From positions 58,898,501-58,962,500 of the forward strand of contig NC_089980.1 of assembly GCF_036417845.1 (NCBI RefSeq): a DNA stretch of 64,000 nt. Direction: 5' to 3'. The position numbers and the translations under genes were made by a program. This document shows, in pieces, positions 42,701 through 51,945 of this stretch. Numbering within the stretch: position 1 is the first letter of the stretch; the number at the start of each line of letters is the position of its first letter. The notes below the pieces were generated by a model. The model ran no database searches and was not told where the DNA came from. It saw only the letters and a list, made by a program, of their open reading frames with translations. Source of the stretch: Apteryx mantelli (lineage: Eukaryota > Chordata > Aves > Apterygiformes > Apterygidae).

Positions 42701-45700
42701 TTGAGCTATGATTTTCTGCTCTTGGGCTTACTATCCAGGCAAAACTGGTGTTTCTTCCTTCCTTTTTAGAGTACTTCAATTACAGTGACTGGAAAATTGT
42801 AGGACTAATAAGGTAGTCTTGCTAATTGACAGAGTTATTATCTTGGGCTTCACACCAAAATAGCAACTATGAGGAATCAACAAGCTATTTAAAAAAATCA
42901 TTTGGAAAATCACTCCTTTTAAGTCCAGGAGTCATTTTGAAAATTTGAAACTATTGCACATGTTCCCTGAAAGATTTATTCCCTGAACACCCTGATGAAG
43001 TCTGGATATTGGCTGTGAAGCTGCTGTTAATTTGTCAGTTGTAATGCATCATATCAAAAGTTTATTAGAGTCTTGTTTAAAAAAAAAAGTACTTTTTTTT
43101 TTTTTTTTACAAAAAACTTTCCATACCAAATATAGTAATCATTGTATCTGTTAAATTGCAGATTAGAACAGGTAATACTTAGAAACACTGGAATATCTTC
43201 TATACACTTTCCTGATGCTGGATTTGGTATGTAAAAGAAGCAGTTTGTTTATAGCTTTATCATACTGTTTATTTGAAGTTTTCATTATTGTCTTGTAAAC
43301 TTACTCTTTTCCCTAGGATGCAAGACTAAAATGTTTCCTTCATTAAAACGCCTTGCAATAAATGACAATAAAATATCACAGGTAGGTTAGATTTTGATAG
43401 TTCTGCATTGTCTTAATATGTATATATTTGTTTAGGAATAACTTACAATTCTTTTTTTTTTATTTCTTTCATTATATGCATAAGATCTTGAGACAACTGT
43501 TGATTTCTTTCATCAACAAAGAAGGATAATCTAGATTTAAAAAAAGTTTCTTGGAGTCTCAGTTAAGAGTGTTTATGTTAGCTAGTCCTATCCCTCAGCT
43601 ACCTCATAATTCCTCTTGTCTTTCAGTATCTGAAGTAGAATCAAGAAGCTATGTAGTTTAATTTTATATTTACACAATTAAAAAAGATATGATAATGCTG
43701 TTTTCCAATCTGTTTTCAAAACTATTTTTCACTGCATATATTTTTTTGTCATTGATCTGCTGCAGTTAAGCAGTTAAGTTCCTCATTCCAGAGGGTGGAG
43801 GTAGAATGTGGAATTTTTATTTATTTATTTATTTATTTTTAGCTAAAGTGGCATGGGCAGCTATGCCAATCTATTGCTTGCTGTCACTGCAAAGGGCAGG
43901 TCCTGATTTACCGTGCGTCCCCTTTCTTTCCTTTGTACTTGCTGTACATGCAGTCTTGCCCCTTCCCTTCCATCTCTCCATTGCTCATTAGGTCTGTCTG
44001 TGAACTTCTGTACCTCCCACGCTTGGCAGATAACTAACCTGGATAGTTCTTAGCTGGGTGACTCAGCTGAAGCGTCTCGCAAGGAGCCCATCAATGCCAG
44101 AGCCAGCACGTGTCAATGGCAGGTTGGGGAGGCGGGAGCAAGGTGGGGGTGTGAAGTCTTTCCCCCTTCTAGCAGCAGCGAGCAGTTAGGTTGGCTCACC
44201 ACAACCGACAGGGCCGTATCCTTAGGAAAATCACAAATTGCAGAGCTAAGGTAGGTGGCCCATGCCATTTTCACTTTGGGTCCCGAGAGGGACAAGAGCC
44301 GGTAGGACCTAGCTGCATGGTATGTTTTATGGGCATATTGGGGCATTAGAGTATTAAATGTGCATGAATTTCTTTTTGTATCAAGTTAGGGTTTCAATGG
44401 CTTTGCTTTTCTCAAAAAGGAACTTGTACATTGGCATTAGCAAAACCTTGTATGAAACTCAAGAAAAATACTCATAGTGTAGTAATCTGTGATGACAGGT
44501 GTCAGCTGGGTTTGTACTCAAATGCCACTGTGGCCATGTAAAGCGGAGGAGGTTACAGGGCTCTGAGGTACCTCTACTTGTTCCTGGGTGCATTCTGACA
44601 GTGGTCTGGGGCCTGTGGTCACAGAGGGTGTAATTGCTAGGAAGGCTTGTGAGAGGGAACACAGGCACAGGCTGTGTCCCAGTCTAGTGTCACTTCTCCC
44701 CTTGCTGTCAGCCCTGTCTACTGCACTTGCAGTGCCTCTGTTTTTGTTTGATGAACTCAAACTTGAGGCCTTTTTTCCCTAACATGAGGATTGCTGCTTC
44801 TGTCATAAGCCCTTCTGCTCTGAAACAAATATCTATTAAGATACTCTCTTGGTAGACTTTTGCTTCCCAAGATCTTGGCAGCTTTCTTTTATAGAAAGAG
44901 TAAGTTCTATCATACTTAAGGAGTATGATAGAACAGAGAGGGTTTTTACTTTCTTTATATTACTTTTCAACTAACCCTGTGTAAGGGTCTGGCGGGGGCG
45001 ATGCCTGGACTCCCGGCAGGAACAGATACACAAACACAAGGCACACTAAGGTTGATACCGAGCGTTTATTACCTCTGCGTCTGAGTGGGGGTTCCCCAGC
45101 GATTTCCCGATCGAAGCAATAAAGGAGCAGGAGAGTCCCTGGCACCGTTGAGCGTCGGTCCATGGTGAGGAACACCGGGGGGGCACTATACGTGGTTTTT
45201 GTGTACTATACACATGCGCAGTGGGCACATTGAACTCATCGCTAATCTCGAGTCAAAGCCCAGGTGCACACCACACTGGCATAGGCCCAGCTACATGGCT
45301 ATGGGTCAACATGTCCTGTTGATGCTCCTTTTCCCACGGAATGGTCTGGCTAGCTTCCATCGCCTATTTCCTTGACATTCTTCCGCACTTTCCCATACAC
45401 CCTGTAACATGTATATAACCCCTCCCTGTTCTATTTAGTCAGTAACATGGAAAAAGAAACTCTTACTTGCCACAAAACTTTAACCTTTTCTTGTTCAGAT
45501 GGAAGCGTCTGTGTTTCAGTTTGTGCCCGTTGCCTCGCGTCCTGTCGCTCAGCACCACTGAAAAGAGTCTGGTCCCATCCTCTCGACACCCTCCCTTCAG
45601 ATACTTGTACACATTGATAAGATCTCCTCTCAGCCTTCTCTTCTCCAGGCTAAACAGGCCCAGCTCTCTCAGCCTTTCCTCATAAGAGAGATGCTCCAGT

Positions 45701-48700
45701 CCACTAATCATCTTTGTAGCCCTTCACTGGACTCTGTCCAGTAGTGCCACATCCCTCTTGTACTGGGGAGCCCAGAACTGGACACAGTACTCCAGATGTG
45801 GCCTCACCAGGGCTGAGTAGAGGGGGAGAATAACCTCCCTCGACCTGCTGGCAACACTCTTCCTGATGCACCCCAGGATGCCATTGGCCTTCTTGGCCAC
45901 AAGGGCACATTGCTGCCTCATGCTTAACTTGGTGTCCACCAGCACTCCCAGGTCCTTCTCCGCAGAGCTGCTTTCCAGCAGGTCAACCCCCAACCTGTAC
46001 TGGTGCATGGGGTTATTTCTCCCTAGGTGCAGGACCCTGCACTTGCCTTTGCTGAACTTCATGAGGTTCCTCTCCACCCACCTCTCCAGCCTGTCCAGGT
46101 CTCTCCGAATGGCAGCACAGCCCTCTGGGGTATCGGCCACTCCTCCCAGTTTTGTATCGTCGGCAAACTTGCTGAGGGTGCACTCTGTGCCTTCATCCAG
46201 GTCATTGATAAAGAAGTTGAACAAGACTGGACCCAGTACTGACCCCTGGGGGACACCGCTAGCTACAGGTCTCCAACTAGACTCTGTGCCACTGATCACA
46301 ACCCTGTGAGCTCTGCCATTCAGCCAGTTCTCAATCCACCTCACTGTCCACTCATCTAGCCCACACTTCCTGAGCTTACCTATGAGGATGTTATGGGAGA
46401 CAGTGTCAAAAGCCTTGCTGAAGTCTAGGTAGACAACATGCACTGCTCTCCCCTCATCTACCCAGCCAGTCATTCCATCATAGAAGGCTATCAGATTGGT
46501 TAGGCATGATTTCCCCTTGGTGAAGCCATGCTGACTACTCCTGATCACCTTCTTTTCCTCCACATGCTTGGAGATGGCCTCCAGGATGAGCTGCTCCACC
46601 ACTGTTCCAGGGATGCAGGTGAGGCTGACTGGCCTGTAGTTCCCTGGGTCCTACAGGCCAGTCAGCCTCACCTGCATTGTCTCCTCTCCTTACTGGGTTT
46701 CTATAGCTGGCCATTGCAGCAGAGAGCATGAGTAAGGCACTTCATTTAACATAAACTCTTCAAGTGGTACAATTAAAATCAATGATGTTATGTCTAGCCT
46801 AAGCATGCACCCCAGATCCTAGAAACTCGGAGAATACTAATGATCTGAAGTGCAGAGTACTTCCTGGTCTGTTTAATTTTTCACTTAATTAAATGCAATG
46901 CAGTTCTCTTCTTACCTAAATGAACAAGATGAAAGTACTTGGTTCTGTTAACCAAAAGAATAGTTTCAGTCATGGTCATTGTACAGGAAAAGTCAGTGTT
47001 ACTGTGTATTGTTCTGAAATTGTGTGTTTTATGTTTGTTCAAAAGACTGTTCCCCTCCATTTCAGTGGTCATCTATCAATGAACTTGATAAACTGCCAAG
47101 TTTGCAGTCACTGCAGTGTCACAATAACCCTTTGATGGACACAGAGAAGAACCCCGACACCTTGAGACAGCTAATTATTGCCAAGATAGGTCAACTGGAG
47201 GTTTTGAACAAGTCTGAGGTATGTGATTTTTCAGCAAATTGCATAAGCAGTGGAGGTGAAACTTTTAAATCATTGAGTGAGGATTTGTTCTCGGTTTGTT
47301 TTAAGATTATTGTTTGTCTGGGTGCAGGAAAAGTAAAGTACTGACTATTCCATCTCGTAGAAAATGGTGCAGTAGGTAGGATGAGTAGATCAAGCTCTTT
47401 TCATGACCATTGCTAACTCAGTAAGGGCTAGGACAAAATGGAGAAATGTTTTTTTTCAAGCACCCAAAAGTCCTACAGATATTGCAAGACTGTTAACAAA
47501 GCCATACGCTAGCCAAAAAAAAAAAAAGCATTGTTAAATCTGTTTCGGTGTCTGCAATAAAAACAAAGCATTTGCCTTCTATAATAGGAAGATAGCATTA
47601 TCTAAACCAAATCAAACTTCCAGCAAATGTTTATCATAAAAGAGAGCAGAAGTGGCATCTGTTCTATAGTTACAAGAAATGGCGCTAAAAACATTCTTGC
47701 ATCATGAAGTAACATTGTTGCAATATGTATTCATATATGGATCAGTCAGTACTTGGAGGAGGAAGAGTTTGTAAGAATCTTGAAAGCTTTAAAATGTACT
47801 GAACATCGAAGTAAGTAATAGCAAGGAATCAGTATCATGAATTAGATTTTCTTCTTGGGAAAGACAGCATAATTATACTGTGGGCCATTCCTGTGTCAGT
47901 ACAGATCCTTCCCGCTGAAAGGAAAGGAGCAGAGCTTGATTATCGCAAAATATTTGGAAATGACTGGATAGCAGCTGGTGGACATTGGAACCCAGAGAGA
48001 AACAGACCAAGTGAAGAATTTCTTGCTGCCCATCCCAGATATCCATCGCTTTGCCTTAGTAAGTATAATTAAAGCACGCACTTCCTTCTGGCATTGGGGT
48101 AGCGCTAGTTTGTTCTCTTCAGTTTACTTCCCTTCCCCTTGGTGCTTGTCCATGTACTCCTACTGCCTTAAGAAAGCCCACCTGAGGCAGGCCCCCATGT
48201 GCAATTGGTGTTCAGTGCTGTGGGGCAGCCGCAAAGTGCTGCACCCTTCCAGGCACCGCTGCTTTGGGAACTCGGGCTCGCTGCCCCAAGAGGCAACCTG
48301 TGAGCGTTTCCCCGTAGCCCCATGGGCAAGTGGGCAGCCCATGTCTGCAGCTGGGCCTTTTTTAAAGCAGGAATGTGATGCACCACCTCTGTGTGCCAGC
48401 TGCCTGGTCCATGCCATCCCTGTGCCTGCCCAGGCTCCCTGCTAGGTGCTGAGGATCGAGGAAGCAGCCCTGGATCCTGCTGTGTTTCAGTGCTCTGTGT
48501 CCCAGCTGAGGGAACTGAGGCAACAGAGACTTATGCCTGGTTCCTGAGCAGTACCAGACTGCTCTTTTTAGGTCTCCTGTTTAGTTGTTCAGTCTCTGAA
48601 TTTTTGATTGATGTCTACATATACTTTATCCTTCACACACAGAATATGGTGCACCAGAAGAAGGAGAACTGAAGAGACAACAGCCTTTGACTCTGAAGAA

Positions 48701-51665
48701 TCAGCTTCTGAGTAAGAGGCTGAAAATGGTCAAAATTATTGCTGCTCCATTTAAAATATGTTATGAGCTTGGCCTTCCCAGGATGTATATGGAGAATAAG
48801 GGGTGGAAGGGCCTTTGCAAGCTCACAGAATTGTAACGTGTAATTTTGTTGCTCTGAACTGTATGTATCACAGAGTTCAAAGCCTCTCTGTGTTCCATCC
48901 CTCTAGAATAATTTTCTTAATTAAGACTTAGTGGGGGATAGGGGTATGCAGCATTCCACCCTGCTGGTGTGAATGACTCCTCTACAGCCCGAAATAGATT
49001 TGAAATTTTAACCTTAATATCCTGAACTGTTTTGTGGTACTGATTTTTTTTTTTTTTTTTTTAAACAACTTTTTAACTTCAGGAAGTGGAGAAAAATAAG
49101 GGTAGCTTTGGTATTGGGGCTGTTTACATATTTAAATTAGGTTACATCCCAGATGTACAAATTCACATGTCATTGTTTCCTGCATGATAGAAGAACTGAA
49201 CTTTTTTTTTTTCCACTCCATGGGCAAAATAGTTTTTTAAGGCAGTATCTTCTAATAGTGTGTTTAGGTGGAAGACCAACTAAAACAAGGAATGTAGTTG
49301 ACTAGACATAATAGAAAACTTTTTTTAAAGTTTCTAAAGTCTTTCTTAATTTTTGAATAAAAAAAATAGGCTAATAACTCTTCCTCAAAAGGTACTTATA
49401 CTGTGCTTTTGAGATGTTGAGGGTCAAAAAAACCGCTTTAAACTGAGCAGGCCATTTCTACTGCAGGTTATTTTAAAAAAATAACTAGAAGTTTTATGCA
49501 AATATTCCTTCTGAGCACTAAATATTTTTAAAGCAACTCCTTAATACTTACCATTTGCTTTCCCTAATTTTTCAAGAACATAAATGAAAATGTAATTACT
49601 TCAATAGTTCTCTGAAAAAATAAGAGCCACTCTGTTAAATGGCATTTTAGCTGCTCAGATACAGGCTACATCCTCATTTTTTGAAGAGAAGATTGGGCTG
49701 AGGAGCGGGAAGCAATATTTGTGTAAAAAAAACACACTAAAAACTCTCTGTGCTCCTGACCGAACAGGGCCTAAAGTTCATTCACTAATGCTGCCTGTTC
49801 TTTTTTTTAGCTTTAACAATTAAGTGTCCTGACAAACCTGAGCAGAAGCCACTAGAGAAAAAGCTACCAGGTAAGGAGCCATTTCTCTTGTTTTAGCAGT
49901 TGATAGTAAGTTCTTTTCAAATAAGTTTGTATTAAAGGGTGGCAGCTGCCTCCAGCATTGTCAGCTAATTACTCCCTTGAAGATTCTATCTTATAAAGGA
50001 AAGACAAAGGTAGAATTTGTTTGAAAAAGTCATTTTTTTCCAACCCTTTTACAAGTTACTTTCAATCCAGTTCCAAAATCAAAGTTGATGCTTGTGTGAC
50101 TACCTCTGCTGCGGGTTGCATGATTAATGTGTCTGAGGCAATCAAAGGCTAATTACCTGGTATGAAATGTGGAGGCCACGCTAACTTAACAAAAACATGA
50201 AGTTTTAACAGCCAACTACTTTAGTCTGCAATTCTCAATATTTACATCTACTATTTTATACATTGAATGAGAAATCTGATTCTAACCTTCATCAAATTTG
50301 TATTTATATATTCAAGTTAAGTTTTAGTGCCTGTAGTGACAACTAGAATGAACAGACTCTGTGCTAAATAAAGCTGAAGTTTTGGAAAGATGCATCAGAC
50401 TGGAGCATGAGAAAAAAGACTTACTCAAGCTTTATTCTAAAATAAAAATCACATTTATTATCACAAGTTTCATAAAATCAGATACAGCTTTTACAAAAAT
50501 GTTTGATAGAAAAATATTTGTCTAAGTACAATGTGCAGTATTACAGGAATAACTCACTATTGCTGTGCCTTTAGATAAAGCTTCAAAGGAAGTGAAAGTT
50601 TAACCAAAATATCCAGTACATCTTTTGAAAACACAGGTATCACCTCTGGCACAAACAACACTTACTTACTCATTCAAGATCCATTACAAAAAATATCCCT
50701 TTGTGTAACTGACTTCATAATACAAACCACTATGCAACTCTCTTGGCAATTTGTTTGGGACTAATTAACATAGTAATGTTTCTGAGAATGGCACTAGTTG
50801 CACTGACATTCATTTCTTTATGCTGAGAGTGCTGGTTCCTGGTATGAAAACAATCAGGAACAGCTGCCAGATACAAGTAGTCAGAAACTGACTGGTTTGT
50901 GTCCCAAAGGTCACTTAGTTTACTATGTTTCAAATACCAACTCCAAAAAAGGTAAATTATGAAGCCATAACACTTTATTTTGGTATAGGGGAATCAAAGC
51001 ACTTAAACAGTAGTAGCATATTCTGTCTGATCCACCAGAGATTAAACTGATTTCAAATTGATATTAGCAGTTATTTCAGATACATAAGACATTATTGCAG
51101 TGTTAGAACTGAAGCAGCAGTACAGCCTTTCCTTGATGCTATGAACAAGTATACTTGAAACACTAGTACTTTGCCACAGCTCAGTGATAGTAGCATTTTT
51201 CTAGTAATTTTTTTCTTTGCCTTTGACAGACTCTATGACTATTCAGCGGGTCAAAGGATTGCTGTATCGCCTACTCAAAATACCTGGTTCAGAACTGAAA
51301 CTGTCCTATGAAAGTTCTAAAGTGAGTTAAAATTCAGTAATTCAACAGTAAAATACTTCATGCTGCTAACGGTCAATGGCATGTTCTGAATACTACATAA
51401 TGAAATAGATTTCCACTTAAGGAGGGTGGTCTTCATGCTGTAATTTGAGACCTGATTTGATTCCTGTAATATATGACAGATCCTCCCTGACTGCAATTGC
51501 CTGGCTTAAATTTGGTTTACATGAACAGATTTTAGTTTAAATCTGATTTTTCCCCTCCCCCCCTTATTCCAGCTGGAAGGAAAAGAAGTTGAACTAGACA
51601 ATGACCTAAAACCTTTGCAGTTTTACTCAATAGAAAATGGAGATTGTGTGTTAGTGCGGTGGTGA
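18601..51665 (+). CDS. TBCE: TBCE, tubulin folding cofactor E (16 coding exons)
   Basis: Exons 18601-18703, 21425-21509, 31948-32136, 34817-34905, 35661-35760, 36877-36979, 41264-41340, 41617-41712, 43162-43226, 43317-43381, 47066-47218, 47905-48058, 48643-48711, 49811-49870, 51230-51321 and 51573-51665 join in one frame into about 530 residues (human 527). In known family members the protein captures alpha-tubulin and, with TBCD and TBCC, promotes GTP hydrolysis and release of the alpha/beta heterodimer; it also takes part in tubulin degradation. Domains seen: CAP-Gly (about 10-80, GKHNG at 48-52), a leucine-rich-repeat run (about 150-345) and a C-terminal ubiquitin-like domain (about 455-530) ending VLVRW. 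No frameshift or internal stop. Oddities: one U12-type intron, one GC-AG or shifted intron, and a divergent N-terminus. B3GALNT2 converges from the right. Confidence 0.95.
19318..19345 (+). repeat. (TTTCCC)n simple repeat
   Basis: About four and a half uninterrupted hexamer units; a pyrimidine tract on the plus strand. Confidence 0.8.
19880..21395 (+). mobile_element. Old, decayed CR1 LINE fragment (plus orientation)
   Basis: Broken CR1 ORF2 remnants in all three frames. Near 20065-20100 the translation [14 protein letters not shown] fits the reverse-transcriptase block SLTSVPGK. Near 21160-21290 [22 protein letters not shown] and SLEVFK fit the CR1 C-terminus. It is followed by a CR1-type tail (GGCTAGATGATCTTCAGAGGCTCCTTCCAACCTC). 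Many stops and indels make it much older than the two minus-strand copies. The 3' end lies about 30 bp before TBCE exon 2. Boundaries are approximate. Confidence 0.8.
21425..21509 (+). CDS. TBCE: TBCE coding exon 2 (CAP-Gly core)
   Basis: 85 nt, tttttcag before and gtgagt after. Encodes [21 protein letters not shown] to YFKC, the core of the CAP-Gly domain. The loop GKHNG stands where most CAP-Gly proteins have GKNDG and human TBCE has GKHDG. Confidence 0.95.
21510..31947 (+). other. TBCE intron 2 (10.4 kb)
   Basis: Largest intron of the gene. Contains an A-run near 22611-22624, T/TTTG simple sequence near 22027-22075, a GC-richer patch at about 25690-26050 of unknown origin, and a 26-bp palindrome at 30479-30504. 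No ORF resembles a known protein. Confidence 0.75.
30479..30504. repeat. 26-bp perfect palindrome with forkhead-like half sites
   Basis: TTTGTAAACATTT followed directly by its exact reverse complement. Each arm contains GTAAACA, the forkhead (FOX) core. Just upstream (about 30444-30474) TTTAAACATT-like units recur three times. Confidence 0.7.
31948..32136 (+). CDS. TBCE: TBCE coding exon 3 (end of CAP-Gly and linker)
   Basis: 189 nt after acceptor ctttcctag. Encodes [20 protein letters not shown], the C-terminal CAP-Gly strand, then a charged linker to IIEQQ. The exon end is placed at AG|GCAAGT, a GC donor. The alternative is CAA|GTGTAA, 4 nt later. Confidence 0.9.
32137..34816 (+). other. 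TBCE intron 3, likely GC-AG
   Basis: Begins GCAAGTGTAA and ends ctcatttag, 2.7 kb. No gene seen inside. See the findings for the competing GT-AG placement, which shifts both ends by 4 nt without changing the frame. Confidence 0.65.
34817..34905 (+). CDS. TBCE: TBCE coding exon 4
   Basis: 89 nt. Completes a Ser codon, then [20 protein letters not shown] to SRTCA, the first leucine-rich-repeat strand (family SLRNCAVSCAG). Followed by GTATCCTTTT, a U12-type donor. Confidence 0.93.
34906..35660 (+). other. TBCE intron 4, U12-type (minor spliceosome)
   Basis: 755 nt. The donor GTATCCTTTT matches the U12 consensus RTATCCTTT exactly. A branch-like TTCTTAAT at 35641-35648 puts the candidate branch A about 13 nt before the exon. 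There is no polypyrimidine tract next to the acceptor (tacgaaatttcag). All three are hallmarks of U12 introns. It also contains a 26-nt inverted repeat at 35266-35291. Confidence 0.88.
35661..35760 (+). CDS. TBCE: TBCE coding exon 5 (LRR)
   Basis: 100 nt. Completes a split Asn, then [14 protein letters not shown] to VPNLETLNI, a leucine-rich repeat matching the family's DLSKNLLSSWDEV. Donor gtataa. Confidence 0.94.
36877..36979 (+). CDS. TBCE: TBCE coding exon 6 (LRR)
   Basis: 103 nt, acceptor tttacacag, donor gtaata. Encodes ENKMKFPS and [17 protein letters not shown], fitting the family's LKVLVLNQTGITW. Phase 0 at the 3' end. Confidence 0.94.
36980..41263 (+). other. TBCE intron 6 (4.3 kb)
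   Basis: AT-rich, with no gene or clear transposon. Around 38060-38110 a short stretch (GTCAATGCCAGGGTGGC) faintly resembles the last block of the dispersed repeat. Confidence 0.7.
41264..41340 (+). CDS. TBCE: TBCE coding exon 7 (LRR)
   Basis: 77 nt, acceptor ttgctcttag, donor gtaaga. Encodes [20 protein letters not shown], fitting the family's GCPGLEELYLESNNI. Confidence 0.94.
41617..41712 (+). CDS. TBCE: TBCE coding exon 8 (LRR)
   Basis: 96 nt, acceptor aatgttgcag, donor gtagct. Encodes [20 protein letters not shown] to LIAHLP, an almost textbook leucine-rich repeat. Confidence 0.95.
42540..42567 (+). repeat. A-rich simple repeat
   Basis: Run of A interrupted by single G. A T7G9 run lies just upstream at about 42462-42477. 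Confidence 0.8.
43162..43226 (+). CDS. TBCE: TBCE coding exon 9 (LRR)
   Basis: 65 nt, acceptor aaattgcag, donor gtatgt. Encodes [20 protein letters not shown], matching the family's [20 protein letters not shown]. Confidence 0.95.
43317..43381 (+). CDS. TBCE: TBCE coding exon 10 (LRR)
   Basis: 65 nt, only 90 bp after exon 9. Acceptor tttccctag, donor gtaggt. Encodes [20 protein letters not shown], fitting the family's FPSLKYLVVNDNQIS. Confidence 0.95.
43814..43842 (+). repeat. (ATTT)n simple repeat
   Basis: About six uninterrupted ATTT units. Confidence 0.85.
43983..44157 (+). repeat. Unnamed dispersed repeat, copy 2
   Basis: Collinear with 11049-11222: CTCATTAGG..TCTGTGAACT, ACTAACCTGG, AATGCCAGAGC. 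GC-richer than the surrounding intron, and the similarity may continue at lower level to about 44350. Family not recognised. Confidence 0.4.
44904..44934. repeat. 13-bp perfect inverted repeat
   Basis: GTTCTATCATACT, a 5-nt loop (TAAGG), then the exact reverse complement. It lies about 46 bp from the edge of the solo LTR. Confidence 0.75.
44980..45409 (-). mobile_element. Solo LTR of an endogenous retrovirus (avian ERV type)
   Basis: About 430 bp. On the minus strand it begins TGTTACAGGG and ends CCCTTACA, so it has TG...CA ends. It contains a TATA-like TATAGTACAC, later an AATAAACGC poly(A) signal (TTTATT at 45065-45070 on the plus strand) and a GT-rich stretch before the end, the U3-R-U5 order of an LTR. 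It is GC-richer than the intron. No internal retroviral genes lie nearby, so it is a solo LTR. I could not find a clear target-site duplication, so the exact ends are provisional. Confidence 0.65.
45470..46677 (-). mobile_element. CR1 LINE, 5'-truncated, with fold-back end (copy 1)
   Basis: Encodes the C-terminal half of CR1 ORF2 on the minus strand. Reverse-transcriptase motifs [43 protein letters not shown] and FADDTK (catalytic FADD intact) are visible. An in-frame TGA at 45724-45726 (RVQ*RATK) breaks it. The usual CR1 3' UTR and octamer tail are missing: similarity to copy 2 fades near 45470-45485. At the other end a 27-bp inverted duplication closes the element. Confidence 0.92.
46613..46677. 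repeat. 27-bp perfect hairpin at the CR1 5' end
   Basis: Arms 46613-46639 and 46651-46677 are exact reverse complements around an 11-nt loop (46640-46650). The left arm and loop are ordinary CR1 sequence, as shown by copy 2; the right arm is an inverted copy of it. Confidence 0.93.
47066..47218 (+). CDS. TBCE: TBCE coding exon 11
   Basis: 153 nt, acceptor ctccatttcag, donor gtatgt. Encodes [20 protein letters not shown], then [19 protein letters not shown], the last leucine-rich repeat and its cap. Confidence 0.95.
47905..48058 (+). CDS. TBCE: TBCE coding exon 12
   Basis: 154 nt, acceptor tgtcagtacag, donor gtaagt. Encodes [20 protein letters not shown] to [15 protein letters not shown], matching the family block ELDYRKAFGNEW..EEFLTAHPRY. 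Confidence 0.95.
48059..48642 (+). other. TBCE intron 12, GC-rich
   Basis: 584 nt, much GC-richer than the neighbouring introns from about 48100 to 48540. The open frame running through it from exon 12 is not supported as coding, because the GT and AG sites bracket it and the protein family has no insertion here. Confidence 0.75.
48643..48711 (+). CDS. TBCE: TBCE coding exon 13
   Basis: 69 nt, acceptor cttcacacacag, donor gtaaga. Encodes [20 protein letters not shown] plus LL, the linker before the ubiquitin-like domain. Confidence 0.94.
49811..49870 (+). CDS. TBCE: TBCE coding exon 14
   Basis: 60 nt, acceptor tttttttttag, donor gtaagg. Encodes [19 protein letters not shown], the first strand of the ubiquitin-like domain. 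Confidence 0.93.
49871..51229 (+). other. TBCE intron 14
   Basis: 1.36 kb. It carries two AATAAA hexamers in minus orientation (TTTATT at 50431-50436 and 50454-50459), which could serve a long B3GALNT2 3' UTR reaching into TBCE. Otherwise I see nothing. Confidence 0.5.
51230..51321 (+). CDS. TBCE: TBCE coding exon 15 (ubiquitin-like domain)
   Basis: 92 nt, acceptor cctttgacag, donor gtgagt. Encodes [20 protein letters not shown] to LKLSYESSK. Confidence 0.95.
51573..51665 (+). CDS. TBCE: TBCE last coding exon (ubiquitin-like domain, stop)
   Basis: 93 nt including TGA, acceptor cttattccag. Encodes [20 protein letters not shown], then [10 protein letters not shown], the conserved C-terminus of the family. 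Confidence 0.96.
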   Translation: MEGKEVELDNDLKPLQFYSIENGDCVLVRW

Positions 51666-51945
51666 GAAGGGACCCTCTTGATAGACTGAAGGAAAACCAA
51701 GCACTGGAACAGCAGAAGAGTTATGGGCTGCCTGCAGACAGCATCTACAACTCGTGAACACCTGTGTGGAAGAACGTGGACTTCATACATGGCACCAGAG
51801 GACTATACGATAATACTTCCAGCTCTTAAAATTAGTAGTCAGTCTTCATGAAAGCATCTGCTTTTGGGTGAAAAGTCTCATGTGAAAGATACCAAACAGA
51901 CAGTGCTTATATCCATCAATTAAATAAACCCTTCTGGCAATATTT
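51666..51945 (+). other. TBCE 3' UTR and poly(A) signal
   Basis: A canonical AATAAA at 51923-51928, about 260 nt after the stop, is followed by T-rich sequence. The end position is approximate. Confidence 0.7.

Larger units (their letters stand above)
43382..47065 (+). other. TBCE intron 10, rich in repeats
   Basis: 3.7 kb holding an (ATTT)n run, a dispersed-repeat copy, a 13-bp inverted repeat, a solo LTR and a CR1 copy with a fold-back end. About half of the intron is recognisable insertion sequence. Confidence 0.8.

Noticed and set aside
45866..46309. 147-codon plus-strand ORF
   Set aside because: It is the antisense shadow of the CR1 reverse transcriptase; the same shadow recurs over copy 2 at 55910-56152.
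47978..48445. 155-codon plus-strand ORF overlapping TBCE exon 12
   Set aside because: It is in a different frame from the exon, runs into the GC-rich intron, and has no family resemblance.
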